A DNA stretch of 64,000 nt from Ambrosia x helenae (lineage: Eukaryota > Streptophyta > Magnoliopsida > Asterales > Asteraceae), in contig CM061233.1 in NCBI GenBank assembly GCA_030844895.1, positions 90,047,563-90,111,562 on the forward strand. The letters run 5' to 3'. A model generated the notes under the pieces. It ran no database searches. It had not been told where the DNA came from and worked only from the letters and a program-made list of their open reading frames with translations. The position numbers and the translations under genes were made by a program. Below, piece by piece: positions 44,910-55,911 of the stretch; within the stretch, counting starts at the first letter, position 1, and every line of letters begins with the position of its first letter.

Positions 44910-46286
44910 TGCACATGTGCATTTCGTTGTTATATATACAGAAATACACCGTATGCACATGTGCATTTCACTCTTAACTCGCACTTTTGAATGAATTGTC
45001 AATTACCATAACTAAATGATTATTAAATGGACACGATATTATATATAAGGGGTCAAAAATTTTATTCAATGATCCATAAACGGACGCAAAGTGAGATATA
45101 AAATACACTCGAACTCGTCAATTGTTTAGTCATGCATATTATAACATAAATTTAAAATAAAACACATGTAGGACAACAAACATGAATAAACTTAGAACAA
45201 CTCTATATAAGAATTATAAAATAAGAAACGTGTACCGCATGCACATGTGCATTTCACTAATATTCCACATGTGCACTACCACTCACTATACGATACTACC
45301 TAACTTAACACGTTGGAATTCATAAAGTAAACATACTAAAGTGCTCATAATTTACAACTAAATTTTGTCTTCACTTTCTCCATTGCTTCTTTCGCATCGT
45401 TCATCAATGTTAGTTTCTGCACGTTCGCGTCTGAAAGGACTATATATTCTAGTAGCATACTTTATACTGCTATTGTTATATCGCTGTGTTGCACCTCTTC
45501 TTGAATGTTGAACCCATATTCAAATGGTTTACTCCTTTGCCATGTATACATGCATGTGTCTTATGACAAAAGTTCCACAATGAGTAACGTTTTATGTTAT
45601 TCCCCACTTGATCTCCTTCATTGCTGGGTAGACACGTGGTACGCATTTTGCAATCAAATGACTAACACTGTGCATATACCTAAACAAAATGTGCTTCTGC
45701 AACAATAATGAATCATAAATTTGTATTAATACCTACATACACGGTTACAAAACAAAAATAAAATAAAATATTTTTTTCACACATATGTAATAAATTTATT
45801 TTTCCAATAACTTGTATTGCATATGTGCATTAACGTTATTTTTTTCATTACCACATAACATATACACATATGCGTTAGAATGAGTGACTGTAATGATGAC
45901 AAGAATTAAATCTTAATGCACATGTGCATTAACATTAATTTTATCATTACTATATAAATTATGCACTTGTGCATCAATATAAATGACATTAATGATACAT
46001 AACATATACACATATGCGTTAGAATGAGTGACTGTAATGATGACAAGAATTAAATCTTAAGGCACATGTGCATTAACATTAATTTTATCATTACTATATA
46101 AATTATGCACATGTGCATCAATATAAATGACATTAATGATACATAACATATACACATATGTGTTAGACTGAGTGACTGTAATGATAACAAGAATTAAATC
46201 TTAATGCACATGTGCATTAACATTAATTTTATCATTACCATATAAATTATGCACATGTGCATCAATATAAATGACATTAATGATAC
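44910..46286. repeat. GCACATGTGC palindromes and 144-bp repeat
   Basis: ATGCACATGTGCAT or variants occur near 44910, 44953, 45240, 45917, 46062, 46106, 46204 and 46252. From 45853 a 144-bp unit (starting ACATAACATATACACATATG) is tandem with copies at 45853, 45997 and 46141 plus a short fourth start; each unit carries two of the palindromes. Confidence 0.85.
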
Positions 46287-46379
46287 GTAATGCATTATAT
46301 CCATAATCTAAAACAAACAACAATCCAACCAATTTATGCTACTCACGAAATCCATCTAATTAAAAATGCCCGTTTCTTT

Positions 46380-46500
46380 TTAGAGTTACTAAAATCATCA
46401 TAAATAATAATATCTTTGGTGTAGTGATTAACTTTTGTCTGTATACTAACAATAATTTCAGAGTCACTAAAATCATCATAAATAACAATATCTTCAACAA
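46380..46500 (-). repeat. short direct duplication in captured intron
   Basis: ACTAAAATCATCATAAATAA and what follows occurs at about 46387 and 46466, 79 bases apart, in the sequence that would be intron 1 of the captured gene. Confidence 0.6.
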
Positions 46501-46565
46501 TAAACGGTTACACAATAAGGAAACTGAAATGAAGTTAAATAATAAAAAGGAAAGCGGAATAAAAC

Positions 46566-46739
46566 CTTGCCGAAAACGATATCCATGGAGGAAGCGGATC
46601 GGAAGTGACCGTGGACGACTTGAAGAACAGCGGTTCCTTTTAAAACTCGTTTGGCGAAGTAGTGAGAGGCGCCGCGAGCGAGCGGTGATCGGGAGTTGTG
46701 TCCGCTTGCCGACGATGATTCCTCCTCGGAAACCGCCAT
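46566..46739 (-). pseudogene. captured exon 1, CPSF-A/DDB1-family-like
   Basis: Minus-strand ATG at 46739 opens 58 codons (MAVSEEESSSASGHNSRS, ARGASHYFAKRVLKGTAVLQ, VVHGHFRSASSMDIVFGK) ending in AAG followed by GTTTTATT, a plausible splice donor at phase 0. I recognise this as the N-terminus of the plant CPSF A subunit/DDB1-like protein family (Arabidopsis At3g11960 type). No second exon is present. Upstream GC-richer sequence to about 46900 may be its 5' UTR or promoter. It lies inside TA-bracketed element 6, so this looks like transposon capture of a first exon. Confidence 0.65.
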
Positions 46740-47070
46740 GACTGGCCGGACGGACGGACGTCGACGGAGTTAGGTATGGTTGATTAAGCCAACGTTGTCT
46801 TCTTCGACGGTTTGGTTGGGTATGGTTAGATGATCTTCGTATTCGGTGTCATCGTCTTCGTAGACGGTGGTGACGTGATCAGTGGAATATTAATAATAAT
46901 GTAAAGGTTGCTTTTCACGATGGAGAACGAAGGTGAAACATATGAAGATCTTCAATTGGAATTGATTTTTAGATTTTGTTTGGCTTTAAGTGGTATTTAC
47001 ATTAATGCCCCTTGTTTACATTGGTTCCTTGGTTCTCTCCCTAAAGTTGGTTCTCGTATGATCCCTACCC

Positions 47071-47092
47071 TATATATATATATATATATATT
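47071..47092. repeat. (TA)n microsatellite
   Basis: Right bracket of element 6. Confidence 0.9.
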
Positions 47093-47294
47093 ATATAATA
47101 TATATTTATTTGATAAGATAGTGATGACCCCCATTTCTATTTTATTCCTCTTCGTGAGTTTTCTCTTTTAACCCCTTAAATAACTAATACAAACCAATAA
47201 TGAGTAATATTTAATAAAAACTAACCCAAAAACTATTTAAAGTGTAGAGAATATTGATAAAAAAATATATGTATATTTTAGAGCGTATCAAACA

Positions 47295-47307
47295 TCCCCA
47301 CCCTTAT
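47295..47307 (-). other. polypurine tract of Athila/Tat-like element
   Basis: On the minus strand TAAGGGTGGGGA lies directly before TGTTTGATACGCTC, fitting a polypurine tract and LTR start. Confidence 0.5.
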
Positions 47308-48870
47308 TCATTTGCTTGTCCCTAAGCAAATATCAAACAACAAATCATACCCACACTTAGACCAAAAAACGACTAACATCTAGCAAGGCCTAAGTAAGCC
47401 ATACATCCTAAGGACACAAAGAAATCACAAGACTTACAACGGTCAAGAAGCATATGGCCCAACTTGTCAAAGGTGATACCATTTTTAAAAACATGGGATT
47501 ACCTAATCAAGTTTCACTCCCCATCAAGATTCCAACCAAACCAAGCTAATACCCCTCACATAGATCACTCAAATCTCGGTGTATATCAATCATAAAAGTG
47601 ATCCCTCAATACCTAAACATGAAGCTTGAGACACATAGTCTTGTACAAGGATCAAATCTCCACCTAAATGGCTTGGACCAACATTAATCAAGAGGACTTA
47701 TGGGTAAGAAATGGCTAAGGGTAACATATATTTGGGAAAAGTGGCTAAAAAGAAAATAAATCCGGAAAAATAAACTCAAAACATAAAAATAACTAAGATG
47801 GGTAATTTTGACCCATATCTAACTTATTCTATTTTTTTCTTTTTTTTTACTCAACAATTTATTTTAACATAACTTGAACAACTCTTTTTTTTCATCTTTT
47901 TTTTTTTGCTTTTTTTTTTTTTTATGATAAGCAATATATCTATTTTTTCAACAACTAAATTAGAACTTAAAACCGGATATATAAAAATAAAAGTGGCACA
48001 TAGGGTAGACAAAGAAAAGGGCAAAAAGGCTCAAAGTGGCAACTAAGGGTATATTAAACGGGTCAAAAAAATGAAAAACAAAAAGAATGTAAAAAGGCTA
48101 AGATGTGGGTGATCCTAAATGCCTCTATCACTCTAATGCCAAGTCCAAACCCAAGGTTTAAAAATGTATCATGATGCACAAGTTCTGTAATCAAGCAACA
48201 AGAAGGTAGCACTCAACAAATGAAAGTGAATATCATAATAATCAATAAGGCTCAAAACCTCACTATGAAGTGCGGGAATGGGATGTCGGTAAAAGCCAAG
48301 AGTGGTCTTCCTAAATCAGGTTTGTTCAACTATCATAAGTATCCCAAAACAATTTTACTTCAAAAATCGACTAGCTGGACCTACTTTACTATCGCGCAAC
48401 TTAAAGAAATCCCGTGCCCCCAAGAAATGCAAACCCACATCGACCCGCCTTTAGCTTGCACTTTACAATGGCTAAGGCGTTTCTTCCGTGTGTAATCAAT
48501 CACCTCGGGACGTGCAAAAAACATTTATTATTTCTTTTTGTATTTTTCAAAAAAATTCACCTTTTTTTTAGATTTTTTTTGTTTTTGAATTTTTTTTTTT
48601 GGATTTTCTGAAAATATAAATTTTATTTATTTACTCCATCCACACACTTAAAACGCACATTGTCCCCAATGTGTGTCAAAAGTGGCTAACATAAACTAAA
48701 AATAAGAAAAATATAAAGGAAAACTGATACTCCCCTGACAAAAATGCGATGAGCTGCTATATAGGGGCATCCTAACAAGGTGCAGCTGCTGGCGCGATCA
48801 AGCAGAACCAAGTAATAACCTGCATAACAACTCAAATGCTCGCGAAACGCGGCAAATGCAAAGAAACAAA

Positions 48871-48944
<74 letters not shown>
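48871..48944. repeat. (TAA)n microsatellite
   Basis: About 24 units. It creates poly-Ile and poly-Leu frames on both strands that are not genes. Confidence 0.95.
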
Positions 48945-48945
<1 letters not shown>

Positions 48946-49088
48946 TGGTTCGAAAACGATCTCCCCGAATGGAGATTGAGTACGGGGGAGATGTTTCTAC
49001 ACCATCTTTTTTTCTCTTTTTTTTTTTGCGCAAGTTTAGTATAAAATCTCAAAATAAAGAAAAGTAAAAGTAAAAATAGAGTATGCTC

Positions 49089-49433
49089 TGTTGGGCTAGA
49101 TTTAAGTAGATTTACGCTTGTCTTTATTAAGTCTGTTTGTGTTAATTGAGCTTAGTTTAGTTAATGGGCTTGGGTTAGGCCATGTGGGCCAAGGCTTTAG
49201 TGGACCCTATATAATGTTATGTTTGATTCATTGTTAGGGTTAGACATTCATTAGACTCTCATTTGTAACATAAGAGCCAACACCTTGTACCAGACAATCC
49301 TAGAGATTGTGTGAAATGTGAAGCATAAATAATATATTGTTCATCGATTTAATCTTTTGTTCTTCACATTCAATCTTGTTTTCCGCACACGATTGTTTGT
49401 TTGATACCCGGTAGAGAGGATCTTAGACTTACA
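49089..49433 (+). repeat. 5' LTR of element F
   Basis: 345 bp, TGTTGGGCTAGATTTAAG to GATCTTAGACTTACA. A TATA-box candidate TATATAAT is at 49208-49215. Confidence 0.92.
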
Positions 49434-49435
49434 AT

Positions 49436-49448
49436 TGGTATCAGAGCC
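49436..49448 (+). other. primer binding site (tRNA-iMet), element F
   Basis: TGGTATCAGAGCC two bases after the LTR. Confidence 0.88.
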
Positions 49449-49842
49449 TAAGAAGTCTTTCGAAGGCTCGGTTGTGGTATCAAAAAAGGGAGAAGATCAA
49501 AGGAAGATATCATCGCGAGAAAGGTTGATTTCATGATTTTCATTAATATTGTTTTCATTCTTATGTGTTATGGCTAACCCGTTTTGCTAATAGTGTTCTT
49601 GTTTGTGTGTTTCGTTTTATTTTGATTATGTTCATGACTGTTTTCTTCGCACAAAAGTTTCAAAAATTCTGTTTTGATTCATCTTGATGAACAGTCAAAC
49701 GTGTTTCCTAAAATCAAGGAGATAATTAGTTTTCAAAAAAGGAAGTGTTTTTATTATGAAATTATCTCTTTAAAATTTTTAAAAAAATTCGAAAATCTTG
49801 GAAAGTTTGTTGCCAATTTTATGCAGGTTTCCATATTCAAAT

Positions 49843-50026
49843 GAGTTCGACGTCTTCTTGGAGTTCGACCTGACTGGATGAGTTCAACCTGACTGGCTGA
49901 GTTCGACCTGACTGGCTGAGTTCGACTTGACTGGCTGAGTTCGACCTGACAACCCGAGTTCGACCTATTGCATTGAGTTCGACCTCTGCTGAGTTCGACC
50001 CACTGGACTGAGTTCGACCTTAGACC
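49843..50026 (+). repeat. 19-bp minisatellite in F leader
   Basis: About ten copies of GAGTTCGACCTGACTGGCT and shortened variants, each beginning GAGTTCGAC or GAGTTCAAC. It lies between the primer site and gag, so it would be in the 5' leader of the genomic RNA. Confidence 0.92.
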
Positions 50027-50143
50027 AAATTATACAAACTGATTAGTGTTCAACCTACTATATTGGACTGGACTTAAATAACTGCTGGACTAAAATTAAG
50101 TCATATAAATTTGCACTAATCACTTTAAAATTTTCTTTTAGAA

Positions 50144-51331
50144 ATGGATCAAATGTTTAACCAAACAAATTTGAATGGACTTAATACTGATCAATTACTT
50201 GTAGCTGCTCAAGTGGACAAAGCCATGGAATCTGTCATTGGCACACATCAAAAGATACCTGTTCTTCAACTTGGAATGTCCTATTCTGAGTGGAAGTTTA
50301 GATTTATTAAAGTCATGAAAATTAAAGATGCAAAGGCTCTGAGATCTATCCTGAACGGACCCTGTGTGATCACTTATGTGGTTAATGAAATAACTAGAAC
50401 CACTGCTATCAAACCAAAGAGTATGTATATTGATGAAGATCATGAAAAGACTGATATTGATGAAAGGGCAATTGCTTATCTTCATCAAGGACTTTCACCT
50501 GAAGTATCAATTGGAGTTAGTGACAATGCCACTGCCAAAGAACTTTGGGAAGCTCTTGAAAATCTGTACGAGGGAAATGAAGAAATGAAAGAAAGCAGAA
50601 GGGAGATGCTGAGTCAGAAGTTTAATGCTTTCAATCACATTCCTGGAGAATCACTTGAAAGTCAGATCCAGCGATTTGTGGCCTTAGTGAGTGAAATGAA
50701 GTCAAATGATATGGTGGTAGACAACTCCGTCATGAACAAAAAGCTGCTTAATACTCTTCCAAGGAGTTGGGACTCAAATGTGACCCTTATCAAGAGAACC
50801 AAAGATCTAGCAAGACTCACCCTTTCTGAGACCATATCTTTGATCAAGTCCTATGACCTTGATGACAGGCAACGTTACATGACTCAGACTGCCAGTTATA
50901 ACAATGCAATCATTGCAACTCCCAGCAATGCTTTAATGTCTCATGAAGAACCTCAGCGTCCATCATTGTACTCTTATCCGGCAAGTGGATCTTTGTATCC
51001 ACCTATGTTTGCACCCAGTGCTTCAAAAGGGTCAGCTATGCCTGCTTCCTCTGTAGCCACCACTGCTGGACCGTCGTCGTCTGCTTCACTTTCTTCAGCT
51101 GCACCTTTGTCAGCAGTCAAAATTCCAAAGGAGCTTGAAAGTAACTTAGGTTTATTTGCTGGATTCATGAATTGCTATAACGCGTTTCTGACAGGTCAAC
51201 TTACTGCAAAAGATGTTGGAGCATGTGACTTAAATGATGTTAATCAAGATGATATTGAAGAGATGGACTTGACTTGGCAGATAGCTATGGTGGTGCATAG
51301 AGCAAATAAGTTTGTGAAAAAAGAGTGGTAG
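50144..51331 (+). CDS. gag of element F, N-terminal ORF
   Basis: 395 codons, clean frame. Copia gag with the UBN2-type domain at about residues 90-235 (ATAKELWEALENLYEGNEEM, PGESLESQIQRFVALVSEMK, KKLLNTLPRSWDSNVTL), then a Ser/Ala/Pro-rich linker and a conserved segment (DVNQDDIEEMDLTWQIAMVV) that also occurs in A and B (EEMDILHQLAML). It ends at a TAG just before the first zinc knuckle, where the family continues, so the stop is probably a mutation. The protein would form the capsid of the intracellular particle. Confidence 0.85.
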   Translation: MDQMFNQTNLNGLNTDQLLVAAQVDKAMESVIGTHQKIPVLQLGMSYSEWKFRFIKVMKIKDAKALRSILNGPCVITYVVNEITRTTAIKPKSMYIDEDHEKTDIDERAIAYLHQGLSPEVSIGVSDNATAKELWEALENLYEGNEEMKESRREMLSQKFNAFNHIPGESLESQIQRFVALVSEMKSNDMVVDNSVMNKKLLNTLPRSWDSNVTLIKRTKDLARLTLSETISLIKSYDLDDRQRYMTQTASYNNAIIATPSNALMSHEEPQRPSLYSYPASGSLYPPMFAPSASKGSAMPASSVATTAGPSSSASLSSAAPLSAVKIPKELESNLGLFAGFMNCYNAFLTGQLTAKDVGACDLNDVNQDDIEEMDLTWQIAMVVHRANKFVKKEW

Positions 51332-51335
51332 AAAT

Positions 51336-53772
51336 GTGTGGGAAAACCCAACAAAGAGACTAGGTTGGGGCAAGATGAAGATGCGTTGTTACAACTGTGA
51401 TGAACTTGGACAGTTTGCTCGTGAGTGCACCAAGCCAAAGAAAGAAGGAGACAACTCTACTCCTGTAGCCGCTTCTCCCAATGCTACTCCAGGAAGTCAA
51501 TCATCTGCCACTCACACTGGATCTGAGTCCTCTAACTCCAACAAAGCCATGGTCGCTCAATCAGGAGGTGGATGGGATTGGTCTTCTCAGATGGAAGATC
51601 TGAAGATTGTTGAAGATACTGTGTACAAGGCTCTTATGGCACAGATGGATGACGACTATGTTCCGTCAGTGGCTGAGGTACATTTTGAAACTTTAGCTGA
51701 ATCATGTTACACCGAAAGGTGTAAACTTAAAATTAAAGGTTTTAGGGAAGAAACTCTCTCCGCATACAAACAGCTTGAATACGAAAAAATGGCCACTTGG
51801 GACATTAAAAAGAAATTTAACTCCTATAAAGAAATGGTCGAAAAACAAAAACTTGATATCAAGCGTTTGCATCAGGAGGTGAGTGATCATAAATGTCGAT
51901 ATTTGCACTTCAAACGACTGTCTGACACTTTGACCACGGAATTGATCGACTTAAAATCAAAATTTGAAAATGTAGATTTTCATTTTAAAAAATTTGATTG
52001 TTCTAGTCCTAAAGTTGAAAAAATGATCAATACCCAGTTAAAGTACAGACCATAGGAAGTGAGGAATAAGGGAATTGGCTTTGTGGAAATTCCTCCACCT
52101 TTTAATGAAAATTATTCTTCAATTCCTATGTCGGATGAAGAACTGTTGGCTCTTCCCTTGAAAGGTTATGGTCCATCCATAGAAGAGCCAACCAGTCGAC
52201 CATCGAGGGATCAAGTTAAAATTTCCAAACCTGAATCGGTCCCTGTAAAAATCTTTAAACCAAAAAACAAACAACACAAGCAAGAGCAGGCCCCATCAAA
52301 AACTTTTGTCAAGTCTTAAGATGCTTCAAAGCAAACCGAGACGTTAAATTTTGAGAAAAATAAAGAAATTGACAGAGTTTTTGATGTGAAGAGAGATGAA
52401 GTTCCAGTTTCAAATGACACAACTGAATTGAATGATGTCTTAAAAGAAACCGTTTTTGAAACTGAACCAAAAATTGAGAAAACTGAACCGACCGGCCAAT
52501 CAGACTCAAATGTGCCCTTTGAGTTTGATTTCATGAAAACATTCAAAAAGATTTATGAAGAGTACAGGGCACCACAGGCTGTTGAACCAGCTGCCCCACC
52601 GACTTCTGAAAGTGACTCCAAATGTGAATCACCCGAAACAACCAAATCTGAGAAATCAGTATCAGTTGAGTCGAGTGAATCTAGCTGTGAGTCCTCTAGT
52701 GCAGCTGAGTCAACAGGGGATTCAGTAGAGCCACCACAAGTTTCTGAATTAAGTGGCTCAACTGAATCAAATGACACACCCTCGACTGAGCCATAATCTG
52801 AAGAATCTGCGTGCTCAAGACCAGTCGAGACTAAACAAGAATGTGAGGATCCCTCATCCAAGACAGTTGGCACGGGTGTGGTAAAGCCAATAGTCACTGA
52901 ATTTAAATGTGTGAACGTTACTGATGCTTCTACTTCATGTGCAGATTTAGTAAAAGTAGAGGTTAAGGTTGAGGGGATTATCTTGTTTGCACTAACAATG
53001 CAGGTGTTGGTGTGAAACAGTCTAATTTGTCTGCAGATGCTATACCATATGTGCAAAAGACTGTTTCTGAGCTATCTGTTAATGGCACGACTGATAAATA
53101 TGTGCCACCACATAGAAAAACTACATGTGCTAACTCTTCTGAACAGGTTCCTAAAGTTAAACAGAAAGCTCAAGGACAGTCATTATCACAAGCACAATCT
53201 TGTTCACACGAGTGTTCAAGATGTTCTAAGCAGAGCAGAAACTTTAAAAAGCCTGCAAACAAATCATCCAACAGATCCTATCACTCACATTCATCAGTGG
53301 GATCAAACAGACCGGGATATGATCTTTATGCAAAGAAGCTGACATGCTACACTTGTGGAAACCCGGTCACATTGCAAAGAACTGCACAAGTCGTCCATAT
53401 GTGCCCTATTATCAACAACATCAGAAGGTTATGCCTAGGGATAACTACTACTCCAAGATAATGAAGGTTGATAAACCTAAGGCAAGGAAGAACATGAATC
53501 CAAAACTTAAACCGTCTGATGGAGACTGGAATGCTACCAAGAACAAGCGAAATGTTGTTCCTCCACAGAAATCAAAACAACCTGGGAAATCAAAAGCTAC
53601 TACTCCGAAAGTAGCAAAACCAGTTCTTAAGCCTAAGCAAGTCTGGAAAGCAAAGGTGGCAGCAACACCAGTCCTAAATGAGAAGAAGGACATGTGCTTG
53701 AGAGAAGTGTCTTACGTAGATGCTTCAGGAGTGCCCAGGACCGCAATGGCCTGGGTACCAGTCTTTAACTAA
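51336..53772 (+). pseudogene. gag of element F, C-terminal part
   Basis: Continues gag in shifted frames: zinc knuckle 1 CYNCDELGQFARECTKP (about 51393), a long Lys/Glu-rich probable coiled coil (51700-52050), an acidic Ser/Glu-rich zone (52386-52796), zinc knuckle 2 whose halves CYTCG and GHIAKNC lie in different frames near 53345-53390, and a Lys-rich tail ending MAWVPVFN and TAA at 53770-53772. The ending matches gag of B. Confidence 0.75.
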
Positions 53773-54018
53773 TCTCCTTTCTTAGTGCAGGGACATCCAA
53801 GGAGGATTGTCAACGACCACTGGTATGTTGATAATGGTTGTTCCACGCACATGACAGGTGTCATCTCTCTGTTTATACATTCTTATTTAAATTTTCAAAT
53901 AGTGAGTATGTTTCCTTTGAAGGAGATAATGGAGGTTAAATCAGCAAAAGTGGTACGCTCAAAACCTGATGCATTGAATTTTGAACGTAATTGGTCTTTA
54001 ATTCGAGAATGGTTTTAG
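53773..54018 (+). pseudogene. protease start of element F
   Basis: Directly after the gag TAA the same frame continues SPFLVQGHPRRIVNDHWYVD, with the copia protease active-site region WYVDNGCSTHMTG (DNG where DSG is usual). The resemblance to pol ends about 30 codons later, at an evident deletion of the rest of pol. Confidence 0.75.
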
Positions 54019-55566
54019 AAAAACACAAAAAAAGATTTTTCTTAGTTTTAGGTTGTAAATTTCTTCTTTAAACTTTCAATTTTAAGCACAAATTTAGGGG
54101 ATATACCCTCAGAAAAATACAAAAACAATAGAAAATTCAGAAAATGAGAATTTCATGGTGCGAAAAAGAAGAAATGATAGTACATCAGCTGTTGAACTGT
54201 CACACTTTAAAATCGAAAAGAATATTAAATCAAATGTGATTGCAGCTCCATTATACGATGTACTGGCAGGCAAGCTGCACAACGAACTCAGTCCAAAACA
54301 TGCTAAAGACAAAGGACTGTGTAGCTTGTGGGTAACACATCATTGGCGTATGATCTTATGGTCTTAAATCTTGCATTGATTGATTGCCAAAATCTGAGAT
54401 TTCAGGTCTTTAAATTGTTGATACATCTGGGGATGTCCTGGCAGCCCTTCTGCTGCATCCAGATATATGCTGACCTAGGCACAGTCAAGACGTCTTAAAA
54501 GAGCATTAAGGAAATGCCAAAATCCATATTCTCAAAGAGAATTCAAGCTAAAGGCACATATCAAAAGCCTAAAGCGATGATCATACCGAAACATTTGGTA
54601 TTTGCCCTAACCCTGGCCGGGAATCCATCGGTCTCTTTGTTGCATCCAGATATATGTAGACCTGATCACCGATGATCTTGACCTTGTAAAAATTACAGAT
54701 GTCAGCAATTTACTCACCTGTTATGAAGAAGCTTTGTGCATACCTTGATCGCAAGGGTATGTCATGATGTGGGACACATAGTTATTTTGGTCTAACACAC
54801 ATTAAGAAAATAAAAAAAAATATATCGGACTTGAGGACTTGTGTGTATGTTTGTTTAAGTGGATAAACGATGCTGGTAATTGTCTTGGACTGCTTTCTGG
54901 CACTTTAATAAGAATACCAAAACAAATATACTAACGGTGTGTTGCATTTTGACAAAGCTGATATGATCTTCTTGCACATGATTCTCACAAAAAAAAAAAG
55001 ATGCATTGTAATTAGTTTGAATTTTTATGTTAATTTGTTTGTCTGTTATAAAAAAATGATCATTCTTGAGGATTTGACCGGTTCTCGAACAAAATTCAGG
55101 TTTTTGAGGTTTTAAAATTGAAGTACACTGATGTACTTGGTGTTCATGTATAAACTAGACCCTCTGTTGCATAAATTGTTTGCTCACAAAATTCTAAGAA
55201 TTTGCAGAATTTATTCAAATCAAGAAACGGGAGTTGATGAAGAATGAAAGAGTTCCAGTTGCTGACAAGCATGAATCACCACACTGAGAAGATGTACCTG
55301 AGTCAGAAGAACCTGAAGTTAATCATCTTTTGACAATGAAAGTACAACTGAAGAAGTACCTGTGAAGTTGCTTGAAAGAGAAGATTGACAGATAAAAGAG
55401 CTTCTGAGAATCCTCCTCTCACGTTCTCTTTTAGCAAGATGTTCAAGCAAAAGCTGATAATGATTAAAGTTGTGAAGCTACCTCCATAAGAACAAGAGAG
55501 AACCCAAGATTGGAAGATCAAGATCTGAAGATTCTTCCTACTAAGCCATGATAAAGATAGCATAAA
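54019..55566. other. noncoding 3' zone of element F
   Basis: No polymerase motifs. A short frame (54155-54367) is unassigned. The phrase TGCATCCAGATATATG occurs twice, about 54456 and 54642, in similar contexts ending GACCT. Confidence 0.6.
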
Positions 55567-55579
55567 CCTAGGGGGGTAT
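55567..55579 (+). other. polypurine tract, element F
   Basis: CCTAGGGGGGTAT directly before the 3' LTR. Confidence 0.8.
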
Positions 55580-55911
55580 TGTTGGGCTAGATTTAAGTAG
55601 GTTTACGCTTGTCTTTATTAAGTCTGTTTGTGTTAATTGGGCTTAGTTTAGTTAATGGGCTTGGGTTAGGCCATGTGGGCCAAGGCTTTAGTGGACCCTA
55701 TATAATGTTACGTTTGATTATTGTTAGGGTTAGACATTCATTAGACTCTCATTTGTAACACAAGAGCCAACACCTTGTACCAGACAATCCTAGAGATTGT
55801 GTGCAAGGTGAAGCATAAATAATATATTGTTCATCGATTTAATCTTTTGTATCTTGTTTTCCGCACTCGATTGTTTGTTTGATACCCGGTAGAGAGGATC
55901 TTGGACATACA
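55580..55911 (+). repeat. 3' LTR of element F
   Basis: 332 bp, nearly identical to the 5' LTR except for a small deletion of about 13 bases near 55847 and scattered substitutions; suggests a recent insertion. TATATAAT at 55699-55706. Confidence 0.92.

Larger units (their letters stand above)
44640..47070. mobile_element. TA-bracketed element 6 with captured exon
   Basis: 2431 bp. Left end GGATTTGGATCATTTG and right end (reverse complement) GGGTAGGGATCATACG are related, and both sides then carry GGGAGAGAACCAA(A/G)GAACCA in inverted orientation. The interior holds GCACATGTGC palindromes, a 144-bp tandem repeat (45853-46286) and a gene fragment on the minus strand (46566-46739). No transposase. 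Confidence 0.7.
42678..49088 (-). mobile_element. Athila/Tat-like gypsy fragment
   Basis: Minus-strand LTR-like region ending at 47294 (plus ...GAGCGTATCAAACA), followed by a polypurine tract and then an untranslated zone (47307-49088) with GCACATTGTCCCCAATGTG at about 48653-48672. That phrase and the LTR start TGTTTGATACGCTC on the minus strand are typical, as far as I recall, of Athila/Tat-type gypsy elements. The LTR is interrupted by TA-bracketed elements 5 and 6. Its far end is not found; element F interrupts the body at 49088, which resumes at 55912. Confidence 0.45.
49089..55911 (+). mobile_element. Copia LTR retrotransposon F, pol-deleted
   Basis: Complete by its ends: LTRs 49089-49433 and 55580-55911, 5-bp target duplication TGCTC (49084-49088, 55912-55916), iMet primer site and polypurine tract. 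It encodes gag with two zinc knuckles and the first part of protease, then no integrase, RT or RNase H; 54020-55560 is a noncoding 3' zone. It inserted into the body of the Athila/Tat-like element. Confidence 0.92.

Noticed and set aside
45361..45720. Second captured gene fragment (a minus frame containing MNDAKEAMEKVKTKF)
   Set aside because: Short, bounded by stops, and I cannot match it to a family; noted only as a possibility within element 6.
48686..49052. Frames with long poly-Leu or poly-Ile stretches on both strands
   Set aside because: They are translations of the (TAA)n microsatellite at 48871-48944.
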